Shown here one piece after another: positions 53,686 through 62,350 of a DNA stretch of 64,000 nucleotides. Positions within the stretch are counted from its first letter, which is position 1. The number at the start of each line of letters is the position of its first letter. The notes under the pieces are model-generated. The model was not told the DNA's origin. It worked only from the letters and a program-made list of their open reading frames with translations, and ran no database searches. The DNA is from Thiogranum sp963752745 (GTDB lineage: Bacteria > Pseudomonadota > Gammaproteobacteria > DSM-19610). The DNA is taken from positions 62,001 to 126,000 of the forward strand of contig CAVWAK010000012.1 in NCBI GenBank assembly GCA_963752745.1, written 5' to 3'. The position numbers were made by a program, and so were the translations under genes.

Positions 53686-54477
53686 ATGACCCCTCAGCAA
53701 TTTACTGCCGTGATTCTGGCCGCCGACCGCAATGCCAACGACCCGTTACTGCAAGCTTCAGGTGCTTGCTGCAAGGCAATGGTGAAAATAGATGGCACGC
53801 CGATGCTGGAACGAGTGGTTCACGCACTACTGGAAAGCCAACACGTTGCGCATATTGTAATTTCAGGGCCACAGGAACAACAGTTACCGGGTAGCACGTT
53901 CCTCCGCGACGCCCTGGAACAGGGGAGCATCCGCTGGCTGCCCCCCGCGGATAGTCCCAGTAACAGTGCCTATCAGGCTATGCAGACTCTGCCTGATACT
54001 CCGGTATTGATTACCACTGCCGACCACCCGTTGCTGCGCGCCGAGATCGTCGATGATTTTGTTGCACGCTCGCTGGAAACCGGCGCGGATGTCGGCGTAG
54101 GATTAACCGATTACGCCTCGATACATGCACGCTATCCAGCCGCAAAAAAAACCGTTACGCGTTTCCGTGATGGCGGCTACTGCGGTTGCAATCTGTTCAC
54201 GTTCATGACACCCGCTTCCCACCGCGTGGCGCAGGCATGGCGGCGCGTGGAACAGCAAAGAAAGAACCCTCTGCGCATTATCAGTCAATTGGGCTGGTGG
54301 TCAGTACTGCGTTACGTACTTGGCTGGATGACACTGGATCAGGCGCTCGGTGAACTGTCACAGCGCTTGAAAGTCGCTATTGCACCGGTACACCTGCCCT
54401 ACCCGGAGGCAGCGATCGACGTGGACTCGATCGCCGATCAGGAACTGGTCGAAGGCATCACCGGCACCGACAACTGA
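53686..54477 (+). CDS. NTP transferase domain protein (MobA-like)
   Basis: 263 residues of nucleotidyltransferase-like GT-A fold: TAVILAADRNANDPLL (a weakened form of LAGG-x-x-R), then LITTADHPLLRAEIVDDFVA, where D-H-P replaces the usual D-M-P metal motif. The C-terminal YPEAAIDVDSIADQELV is also family-like. Such proteins activate sugars or alcohols as NDP-derivatives. The substrate is unknown; a head-group precursor for the lipid locus is inference. Its 3' end overlaps the convergent metallophosphoesterase gene by 40 bases. Confidence 0.8.
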   Translation: MTPQQFTAVILAADRNANDPLLQASGACCKAMVKIDGTPMLERVVHALLESQHVAHIVISGPQEQQLPGSTFLRDALEQGSIRWLPPADSPSNSAYQAMQTLPDTPVLITTADHPLLRAEIVDDFVARSLETGADVGVGLTDYASIHARYPAAKKTVTRFRDGGYCGCNLFTFMTPASHRVAQAWRRVEQQRKNPLRIISQLGWWSVLRYVLGWMTLDQALGELSQRLKVAIAPVHLPYPEAAIDVDSIADQELVEGITGTDN

Positions 54478-55400
54478 TGGCTCTGCAACTGGGTAAATGA
54501 CCGACTGCCAGCCTGGTAGCCGCGCACACTGACCTGCATCAACCATGCATCGCCATGGCGCCTGATACGGTAGAGGCGATACTGCGCCTCACGACCGGGT
54601 TTATGGCCAATAGCCGACGCCGACGGGATACCAAACACAGGGATCTCACCTGCTGCATACGGCACCCCGGATTCTGCATTGCGGTGCCCGTGACCATGCA
54701 GGATCAACTCCGCGCCTTCTTCGCCCAGAATACTGCACAGGGCGCGCCCATCTGTGAGTCGCTTGCGCCATTTTTCGTCTTCTTCGCGCGGCGGATGGTG
54801 CAGCAGCACCAGGCGAAACAGGCCCTGCTGCCCGGTTTCATGAAGTATATCAGTCAACCGATCACGCTGTTCTTGCCCAAGCGTGCCAGTAGCCATCAGG
54901 GGCGGTGAGGCTACCGCACTGGACAACCCGATCAGCGCTACGCCATGCCGCACTCGCAAAGATGGAAAGAGTTCTGTGTTGGCATCCCCGGACCGGTAGG
55001 CCGGATCGGACTGCATATAGGGCGCCCACTGCGCGTAAGTGGTATCCCAGGCGGTGCGCACATAAGCATCGTGATTACCGGGGATCACAGTCACCTGCTC
55101 ATAGGCGCCGAGCCGGTCCAGCCACAGCCGTGCCTGACGAAATTCCTGCGGCAACCCGACGTGGGTTAGATCACCGGTGATGACGATATGCTCGGGACGC
55201 GACCGCTGAAGATCTTCGAGCAGCGCCTCCAGCACCTCGCTACGGTGCTCGGCGCGCCGTTTACGGTGCCAGGACAGATAACCAAGCATGCGTTTGTTCA
55301 TCAACTGCCGCCAACGCACGCCCTGGAGCGTGGTCAGATGAGGATCTGACAGGTGGGCGAAATAGAAACCATCGCGGTCGGGCTGAGCAACTACTGACAT
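54438..55400 (-). CDS. Calcineurin-like metallophosphoesterase
   Basis: 320 residues with the dimetal motifs AHLSDPHLT (D-x-H), VITGDLTHVG (G-D), VIPGNHDAYV (GNHD), LLHHPP and LILHGHGHRN (GHxH). This family includes phosphodiesterases and lipid phosphatases. It lies between the NTP transferase and the DAGK-family gene, so a phosphatase step in lipid head-group turnover is possible but unproven. No signal peptide or helix is visible. Confidence 0.88.
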   Translation of the reverse strand: MSVVAQPDRDGFYFAHLSDPHLTTLQGVRWRQLMNKRMLGYLSWHRKRRAEHRSEVLEALLEDLQRSRPEHIVITGDLTHVGLPQEFRQARLWLDRLGAYEQVTVIPGNHDAYVRTAWDTTYAQWAPYMQSDPAYRSGDANTELFPSLRVRHGVALIGLSSAVASPPLMATGTLGQEQRDRLTDILHETGQQGLFRLVLLHHPPREEDEKWRKRLTDGRALCSILGEEGAELILHGHGHRNAESGVPYAAGEIPVFGIPSASAIGHKPGREAQYRLYRIRRHGDAWLMQVSVRGYQAGSRSFTQLQSHQLSVPVMPSTSS

Positions 55401-55464
55401 TTCTTGCTGCCCCGTGTTTGTTGAATGTCCTGCATTGATTTAGGATGCCGTTGATACGTTTGAA

Positions 55465-56496
55465 ATGATCCCGGCCATAAACGATTCACATCATATTTTG
55501 ACCGCAAATTCCCGCAATCAGCGCTTGCCCAGCATAGGCCTCATCAGCAATGCGAACAGCCGACGTAATCAGTCGAAGCTGGGGCGCGTTGACAGCATTG
55601 TCGCAAATCACCCGCGCATTCACCATCGGACGACCCATAGCGAGGATGAGATTCCCGCTGTTCTCAAGGAATTCTCCCAACTCGGTATCGATATTCTCGC
55701 CGTCAATGGCGGTGACGGCACAACCGCACGGGTATTTGCGAGTTTGCTGGAGGACGATCATTTCACTGATCAGCCCGGGATCATTCTGCTGCCTGGCGGC
55801 ACAACCAATATGAACGTGGGGGACGTAGGCCTGCAAGGCTCGCTGACAACCGGCGTACAACGAATGGCCAACTGGGCCCTCCAGGGCGGGGGGAGCATCG
55901 AACTGCAGAAGCGCCCGATTCTCCGTGTTGAGGGTGCCAGCGATGGCAAAGTCGCTTACGGAATGTTCTTCGGCGCCGGCACTATCATCAGTGGCATCGA
56001 ATACTGTACCGAAAAGATTCACACCCGTGGTATTCGTGATGAGCTTGCACCGGGACTGGTCATGCTGCGTACAATTTGGGGCATCGCAAGAAAAGAGCCC
56101 TACTTTTCCGATCCAACCGCAATGGATATCACCCTGGACCACCACGAGACACTGAAGGACCGCCCGGTCGTTCAATTGCTGATTACATCCCTGCAGCGCC
56201 TGTTTCTCGGGCTACGACCCTACTGGGGGCAGGAGCAGGGCGCATTGCACAGCACCTGGATAGAGAAGCCTACTAAAAAGGTTTTACGCGCCTTCCCTGC
56301 CCTGATACGCGGCAAGGAAAATCGCCACGTTACACCAGAAAACGGCTATTTCAGTCATAATGCAGACCGGATTCACCTATCTATGGATGGCATATTCACA
56401 CTGGATGGCGAAATGCATCCTGCCAGTCGTGAATACGGACCATTGACTATCAGCAATGGCGGCACCCTTGAGTTTCTGCGTATAGGCCGTAGTTAA
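55465..56496 (+). CDS. DAGK-family lipid kinase, candidate ceramide kinase
   Basis: 343 residues. The catalytic core is DILAVNGGDGTTARVFASLL (ATP site) and ILLPGGTTNMNVGDVGLQGS. GLISNANSRRN at the start is typical of diacylglycerol/sphingosine kinase family members. The Caulobacter ceramide kinase CpgB belongs to this family, which together with the bCerS- and CerR-like neighbours makes a ceramide substrate plausible. It is 3 bases before the Tam41-like gene, so the pair is co-translated. Diacylglycerol is the alternative substrate. Confidence 0.83.
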   Translation: MIPAINDSHHILTANSRNQRLPSIGLISNANSRRNQSKLGRVDSIVANHPRIHHRTTHSEDEIPAVLKEFSQLGIDILAVNGGDGTTARVFASLLEDDHFTDQPGIILLPGGTTNMNVGDVGLQGSLTTGVQRMANWALQGGGSIELQKRPILRVEGASDGKVAYGMFFGAGTIISGIEYCTEKIHTRGIRDELAPGLVMLRTIWGIARKEPYFSDPTAMDITLDHHETLKDRPVVQLLITSLQRLFLGLRPYWGQEQGALHSTWIEKPTKKVLRAFPALIRGKENRHVTPENGYFSHNADRIHLSMDGIFTLDGEMHPASREYGPLTISNGGTLEFLRIGRS

Positions 56497-56499
56497 CCA

Positions 56500-57453
56500 G
56501 TGAACGCGAAAGAACAACTAAAACCATTGGCGAATGCCGTCACACAATTGACTCCGGCACCCGATCACCCGGCGTTACGACATCTCGTCGAGTCACTGAA
56601 ACACCGATATAAAGATTGCGCCGCCTCAATCCTGTTTTACGGCTCCTGCCTGCGCAGCGGAGACCCTTATGACGGTCTTGTTGATTTGTATCTGATTGTC
56701 GATAACTATCGCTGCGCTAACAGCGGTGTCGCCGGGGCGTTCTGGAACTGGCTCTTGCCACCCAACGTGTTTTACGCAGAATTTCCTTATGAGGGGAAAA
56801 CCATACGCTGCAAATACGCCTTGCTTACACCAGATGACTTTGACAAAGGTACATCGCCCCGCTGGTTCCATTCCTATTTATGGGGCCGATTCAGCCAACC
56901 CACGGCCATCGCCTGGTCCCGGGATACAGAAATTCAAAGCCGTGTCGCGACCTGCATGGCACAAGCTATCGTTACTCTTCTAAACCGCGCGCTCCCCAGC
57001 GTACCGCCCAAGGGCTCGGCGCAATCGCTTTGGCAGGATGCACTCAAGCTTAGCTATGGCACTGAGCTGCGCCCCGAATCACCAACACGGGCGCAGCAGC
57101 TGGCGGCATACAACGCTGATTATTACAGCACTGTCACCGAACTGGCCGCGCCACTGCTAAGCCGCAACTTTACCTTTTCACCTGACAGCGGCTATACCTT
57201 TCAGGACGATAAACACAGGCGCATGCTAAACAGGCTGGGCTGGCGCCTGCGCTCACTACAGGGGAAGTTGCTATCACTGGCCCGCCTGAGCAAAGCCCTG
57301 TTTACTTTTGAAGGCGGCCTCGACTACATTGCCTGGAAGCTAGAGCGCCACTCCGGTCAGACGGTAGAAATACCGGACAAAGTCCGGCGCTACCCTTTGC
57401 TTTTTGTATGGGGCATGGTCTGGCGCCTTTATCGGCGCGGGATATTCCGCTGA
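56500..57453 (+). CDS. Tam41-like nucleotidyltransferase
   Basis: 317 residues from GTG 56500. ASILFYGSCLRSGDPYDG followed by DLYLIVD is the nucleotidyltransferase G-S...D-x-x-x-x-D pattern. The later FPYEGKTIRCKYALLTPDDF and WGRFSQPTAIAW resemble the mitochondrial CDP-diacylglycerol synthase Tam41. The gene directly follows the lipid kinase, so it could turn a phosphorylated ceramide or phosphatidic acid into a CDP-activated lipid. A similarly placed nucleotidyltransferase is part of the Caulobacter ceramide-phosphoglycerate set, as I recall. Confidence 0.7.
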   Translation: MNAKEQLKPLANAVTQLTPAPDHPALRHLVESLKHRYKDCAASILFYGSCLRSGDPYDGLVDLYLIVDNYRCANSGVAGAFWNWLLPPNVFYAEFPYEGKTIRCKYALLTPDDFDKGTSPRWFHSYLWGRFSQPTAIAWSRDTEIQSRVATCMAQAIVTLLNRALPSVPPKGSAQSLWQDALKLSYGTELRPESPTRAQQLAAYNADYYSTVTELAAPLLSRNFTFSPDSGYTFQDDKHRRMLNRLGWRLRSLQGKLLSLARLSKALFTFEGGLDYIAWKLERHSGQTVEIPDKVRRYPLLFVWGMVWRLYRRGIFR

Positions 57454-57469
57454 ATGTTTCAACAGCGAC

Positions 57470-58582
57470 ATGAATAACTCGTTTGCTACCGAACCTCGAG
57501 TATGGCTGGTTATTGGCGACAAGCTCGGCGATAACGCCCAGGCCACAATGATTGCCGACAGCCTGGGCCTGCCATATGTAACGAAGCGCCTGCTACCGAA
57601 ACAAAAATATGTGCTGGGCAAACCACGCTTCCGGGTCAGCCTGGATCACCTGGACCTGGATCATTCCGACCCACTGACACCACCCTGGCCGGATCTGGTT
57701 ATTACCGCCGGACGCCGCCATGCCATGGCAGCCCTGTGGATCAAAGCACAGAACCCGGCCACCAAAATCGTATTGCTGGGTCGTCCACGTCGCTGGATCG
57801 AGAAATTCGATCTGGTCATCGCCCTGCCGCAGTACCAGATCCCTGACCTGCCCAACGTCATGCGCCTGAGCCTGCCACTGATGCGGCCAAACAAGGATGT
57901 AATCGCAAGCGAAGCTGAGCTTTGGCGTAAAAATTTTGAGAACCTGAAAAAACCGATTATTGCCGTATTGGTTGGCGGTCCCACGCGTCCTTACCGCTTC
58001 GACAGAAAAGTAGCTACCGAACTGATCTCACAGTGTAAAAAAATGCAGGACCGTTACGGCGGCACGCTTTACTTCTCAACCAGTCGCCGCACTCCCGACA
58101 AGATCGTTTCCGCCCTGGCCAATGATCGTCCGGAGGGATCAGTCCTGCACAAGTGGGCAAAGGATGCGCCCGAAAACCCTTACCTGGCGCTGCTCAAACT
58201 CGCAGATTATTTTGTCGTCAGCGGCGACAGCGTCTCCATGATGATAGAAGTCGCCGACTGCGGTAAACCGCTGGCTATTTTCTCTTTACCCGGCGACCGG
58301 ACAGGGAAATTGTGGCAGCAGATTCTGCTACGTTTGCACGACAACCGGGGCCACGGTTTCTGCAATTCCGTTTACCGCCGCCTGGGTACCTGGTTATACA
58401 GCACTGGCATAGCAGGTTTTGGCAGGGACCTGGAAGCACTAAAGAATATACTCATCAAATCCGGATTTGCTGTTGTTGCAGGCCAACCTTTTATAAAACC
58501 GGCACAGGCGCTACCCAATGAGCTTCAAATAATCCGCGACAGAATACGGCAACTAACCGGGAATACCATTGGACAAGATTAG
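57470..58582 (+). CDS. ELM1 family protein (mitochondrial-fission ELM1-like)
   Basis: 370 residues from ATG 57470 (the earlier frame to 57404 lies in the previous gene). RVWLVIGDKLGDNAQATMIA is the ELM1 N-terminal motif; VITAGRRHAMAALWIK and VLVGGPTRPYRFDRK follow, and LADYFVVSGDSVSMMIEVAD is the GT-B-like C-terminal signature. The plant protein works in organelle fission; bacterial members are probably glycosyltransferase-like and often near LPS genes. It bridges the lipid locus and the glycan genes. Confidence 0.85.
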   Translation: MNNSFATEPRVWLVIGDKLGDNAQATMIADSLGLPYVTKRLLPKQKYVLGKPRFRVSLDHLDLDHSDPLTPPWPDLVITAGRRHAMAALWIKAQNPATKIVLLGRPRRWIEKFDLVIALPQYQIPDLPNVMRLSLPLMRPNKDVIASEAELWRKNFENLKKPIIAVLVGGPTRPYRFDRKVATELISQCKKMQDRYGGTLYFSTSRRTPDKIVSALANDRPEGSVLHKWAKDAPENPYLALLKLADYFVVSGDSVSMMIEVADCGKPLAIFSLPGDRTGKLWQQILLRLHDNRGHGFCNSVYRRLGTWLYSTGIAGFGRDLEALKNILIKSGFAVVAGQPFIKPAQALPNELQIIRDRIRQLTGNTIGQD

Positions 58583-58640
58583 CCGCTGCGTACATGCCTG
58601 GGTTATGCTTGCCCGCTATATGCAATAACCAGATGTACCA

Positions 58641-59630
58641 ATGCCTGAAAACAAAGATTCAAAACCAGCAACCGACGGGCAGCGCACCCATATCTCAGTT
58701 TGCATCTGCACCTATAAGCGTCCCGATGGTCTCGAGCACCTGTTAACCGGCCTGTGTGAACAGGTTTTCGAGGATGTAGAGACTCCTTTAATCAGCATCA
58801 TTGTCACTGACAATGAGTGCAGCGATAAAAACCGGGAGATATGTGATCGAATTAGGAACCATTGCCAACACTCTTTGCTCTACCTGCAGGAAGAACAACG
58901 GGGAATTTCATACGCTCGCAACACCTGCCTGGACAACCTGCCCGCTAACACTGATTTCGTCGCCATGATCGATGATGACGAAATACCCGAGCCTGGCTGG
59001 ATCAACCATTTGCTATACGCACAAACCAGAACATCTGCCGATATTGTCGCGGGACCAACACTGCCTGTTTTTGAGCCTGATACACCTGCATGGGTTAGTG
59101 AAACAGGCTATTTCTCCAAACCGCATCACTCCGATCGCTACAGGGACCTTGAGCCCTTCCCTCCTGCGGCGACTTGCAATGTGTTCATGCGCGCAAACAT
59201 TTTTAACGAAAACAAGCTGCGCTTTGATCCCGAACTGGCGCTCAGCGGAAGCGAAGACAAGCTGCTCTTCCAGGACCTGAAACAACGCGGCTTGCAATTT
59301 ATCTGGGCCGCGAATGCAATAACGCATGAGAGCATCCCGGCTGGAAGAGCACGGCTTGGCTACATGCTTTCGGAGGCCTTACGCCGCGGCAGCACAAAGT
59401 TTTACGTAAAGACAAGACTCAAGACCTCAACACCAAGCCAGTACTATCGGCTGGCCTTCCGCTCGGCAGTCCGCTCACTGCTCGGTATTGCAAAGTATGG
59501 TAGTTATGCGGGTCTCTACATGCTCGGCGGAAAACCCCGGCAGTATAAAGCTGTGCTTAATATGTTATATGCAGCTGAAAACATCGGCTTTCTCGGCGGC
59601 GTATTTGGATACAGAAAGAACCATTACTAG
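58641..59630 (+). CDS. Glycosyltransferase family 2
   Basis: 329 residues with a GT-A fold: ISVCICTYKRPDGLEHLLTG, then GISYARNTCLDNLP and the nucleotide-sugar metal motif FVAMIDDDEIPEPGWI. GSEDKLLFQDLKQRGLQ is the acceptor region. The C-terminus has a weakly hydrophobic segment (KYGSYAGLYMLGG). Sugar and acceptor are unknown; an LPS or lipid-linked glycan is likely from the ligase gene that follows 17 bases later. Confidence 0.88.
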   Translation: MPENKDSKPATDGQRTHISVCICTYKRPDGLEHLLTGLCEQVFEDVETPLISIIVTDNECSDKNREICDRIRNHCQHSLLYLQEEQRGISYARNTCLDNLPANTDFVAMIDDDEIPEPGWINHLLYAQTRTSADIVAGPTLPVFEPDTPAWVSETGYFSKPHHSDRYRDLEPFPPAATCNVFMRANIFNENKLRFDPELALSGSEDKLLFQDLKQRGLQFIWAANAITHESIPAGRARLGYMLSEALRRGSTKFYVKTRLKTSTPSQYYRLAFRSAVRSLLGIAKYGSYAGLYMLGGKPRQYKAVLNMLYAAENIGFLGGVFGYRKNHY

Positions 59631-59647
59631 AGCCCACACAGGCAATC

Positions 59648-60856
59648 ATGACCAATTCGCGCAGTAACAACTATCTTACGAACCTTACCTGGATTGTTTT
59701 AGGCACCTATATCGTTTTCATGCTGGGATTCTTCTTTATTCCCAACGCGGTCGACCAATACAAGCTCTATGGCCTTGCCGTGTTTCTGCCAGCCCTGGCG
59801 CTACTACCACGAATGATTAAAACATCTGGCCTCGATCGACTATTACTACTAATAGTTGTGTACCTGGTGTGGATGCTTCTATCTTCTTTATGGAGCGAGT
59901 CCTTTTCTCTCGAAGAATTTCTAAAAACACTAAAACTGGTTGCCTATATTGTCGTATTTATTTTGTTGACGACCTATATAGCAACCCAAAAACCAGTGAT
60001 TTCAGAAAGATCTATCGCTCTACTGGTTATCGCAGCAACATTGGCGGCGCTAATTTCAATACCCTTATGGTACTCGAGCCACTCATTCCCGGACTCCAGA
60101 ATCATCGGAATAGGCACACTTGAAAACCCGAACCCCAGCGCATTCGTTTATGGATTCTTTGCTGTTGTCGGCTGCCAGCTGGCACTTGGCTACAATAAAC
60201 TGTGGCTGAAACTCATTTTTACTCTTAGCGCACTCCTGCTAACAGGATTTGTGTTCCTGACTCAAAGCAACACTGGAATATTAGCGACAGTTTCATCCAT
60301 TGCCTTGCTCTTGTTGATGCGCCACGGTGGCAGACTACTACATATAGCTGGCGGTGTTTTTGCCGCCTTCGCTACCCTTCTTTTCATGTCATATTCACTG
60401 GGTGTCCTGGAACAACCCATGGATGCTGGTCTAAGTCAGCGCATTCCAATATGGGAAAAAGTTGTCGGACAAATAGAGCAAGCTCCACTGATCGGACATG
60501 GCTACCAAAAGCAGGTACTACTTGATGCGAAAGGGGCTCCGGACACCGCAAATTATGCTCACAGCGCGTTACTCGCAAGTTTCCGTGATGGTGGCCTGGT
60601 CGCGGTAACATTACACTTTCTTATACTTACAATTGCGGTGGTCTCCGCCGGCAGAGTCTATTGCCGGAATAAAGACCCGGTGTACTTCGCCTACCTGCTG
60701 TTCGGCTTTATCTGCATGCTGGCAGATACGGATCAACTCATAACCCGACCAAGGGAACTGTGGATTATTTTCTGGTGGCCGTTGGCAATGATTATTGCCA
60801 GCAGAAGAGTTCAACGTATCATTGAAAATGGATCAGGAAACAAGTCGGCTGAATAA
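59648..60856 (+). CDS. O-antigen ligase/polymerase family membrane protein
   Basis: 402 residues with about ten membrane helices and the Wzy_C/WaaL-type periplasmic loop: SQRIPIWEKVVGQIEQAPLI, GHGYQKQ and NYAHSALLASFRDGG (His of the ligase motif). Such proteins join lipid-linked glycan to lipid A core or polymerise it. The AT-richer codon use fits a surface-glycan region. Its stop overlaps the convergent glycosyltransferase gene by 24 bases. Confidence 0.87.
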   Translation: MTNSRSNNYLTNLTWIVLGTYIVFMLGFFFIPNAVDQYKLYGLAVFLPALALLPRMIKTSGLDRLLLLIVVYLVWMLLSSLWSESFSLEEFLKTLKLVAYIVVFILLTTYIATQKPVISERSIALLVIAATLAALISIPLWYSSHSFPDSRIIGIGTLENPNPSAFVYGFFAVVGCQLALGYNKLWLKLIFTLSALLLTGFVFLTQSNTGILATVSSIALLLLMRHGGRLLHIAGGVFAAFATLLFMSYSLGVLEQPMDAGLSQRIPIWEKVVGQIEQAPLIGHGYQKQVLLDAKGAPDTANYAHSALLASFRDGGLVAVTLHFLILTIAVVSAGRVYCRNKDPVYFAYLLFGFICMLADTDQLITRPRELWIIFWWPLAMIIASRRVQRIIENGSGNKSAE

Positions 60857-62081
60857 CTCGTTGTAATTATTGACGGCCTGATCCACAGAAAACTCTTCAC
60901 CGCGTGCCCGAAGCATTCGACTGTCAATCTTCTCATCCAAAATGGCATCCAGCGCATCCGCCATGCTTTTTGCATCATCAATTGGTACCAGGTGACCAAA
61001 CTCGCCGTCCCTGAGGATTTCAGCAGGACCGCTTGGACAGTCGGTGCTAACAACAGGGCAGCCGCAAAACAGTGCCTCTACCAGCACGTTACCGAAACCT
61101 TCGAAACGTGAGGACAACGCAAACACCGATGCCCGCCGAAAATAAGGATAAGGGTTTTCCTTGTATCCAGGCATATCAAAATCTTCAGCGACCCCCAATT
61201 CATCGGCGAGCTCTTCCAGCTCGGCTTTGTGCCGCGTCTGCTCATCTGATGACTCATCCCCGCCCAGCAACACCAGGCGCACCGGACGTTTCTTACGTAA
61301 CTCTGCAAAAGCACGCACTAATAGCGGGAAGTTCTTCTGCTGCACGAAACGTCCGATACCCAGTACTACTGGTACATCCCGGTTATCAAACCAGTCATGC
61401 TCAGGTGATTCCTCACTAAGATTTTTAATTTCTCGCGCGGCAACAGGATTATAGATGGTCTTCATCATGTCTTGAGGCAAGTCGAGATAGGCCCTCGTAT
61501 CTCTCTCAACGCCCTTTGAAACCGCAACAACAGCATTAGCCTGGTGGTAATAGCGTTGCATCATTGGTCGTAGAGCTCTGATCCTAGATTTTCCCCGGCT
61601 TGTGCTTTCGGAGTCCTGTGCCGAGAGATGGATATGCGCTCCCAGAACGACGCGGGTATCGGTACCGCTCATGCGCCGGGCCAGGACAGCGTTGATATTC
61701 GACTTCGGCAGCGCGGAAACCAGTAATGACGCACCACTCTGCTTAAGATGGCGTGAAATTGCAGGGATGTAGCGGAAAGCTTTTGGCAGTTTTTTTCTAC
61801 TGATCAATAGTGCCCAGTATCTCGCGATACCCGGCCGGGTCAGCAAACAGCGCCGATACCGTGCCCCGGGCCGATGAAACAGGTCGTAAGGGAATGAGAT
61901 TGACACCGGCCGGAATATAATTCTGTAATACACCCTCAGCCTTGCACACCAGTAGATCTACCGGATGACCCAGCCGTGCGAAACCAGCCGCAAGATTAAG
62001 TATGACTTTTTCAGCTCCTCCTCCAGACAGATTATCCAGCAGGAAGGCTATTCGCAAAGGCTGTTCCGATTGTTCCATCAA
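60833..62081 (-). pseudogene. Glycosyltransferase family 4, split by a frameshift
   Basis: The N-terminal part (61797-62081) starts RIAFLLDNLSGGGAEKVILN and reads on to REILGTIDQ before a stop. The rest, in another frame, carries LPKAFRYIPAISRHLKQSGA and the full GT4 domain: VVLGIGRFVQQKNFPLLVRA, DMPGYKENPYPYFRRASVFA and SRFEGFGNVLVEALFCGCPV. The two parts join near 61805-61815, next to a run of seven A. One base lost or gained would restore a whole GT4 gene. It is either a recent pseudogene or a sequencing error. Donor sugar unknown. Confidence 0.8.
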
Positions 62082-62350
62082 CTATCTTCAATCCCGGCAG
62101 GCCTGAACTTAATTCGAAGAATTTTTGGCCTATCTAACTTTTTACCTCATGCAATAATGCATGAAGACATCGCAGCTGAGCATATAACTTTGCCAATAAA
62201 AAACCAATAATTACTGCTAAATTGGTTGCAACCCCTGCTGAGAAAGATCAATTTACCACCGTTCAAACCTGCTCGGCACGAGAGATTCAACATATCCTCA
62301 AGGCAGCAAGGATCTCTCCCATCACCCAACAGGCCTGATGCGTTTAAAAC

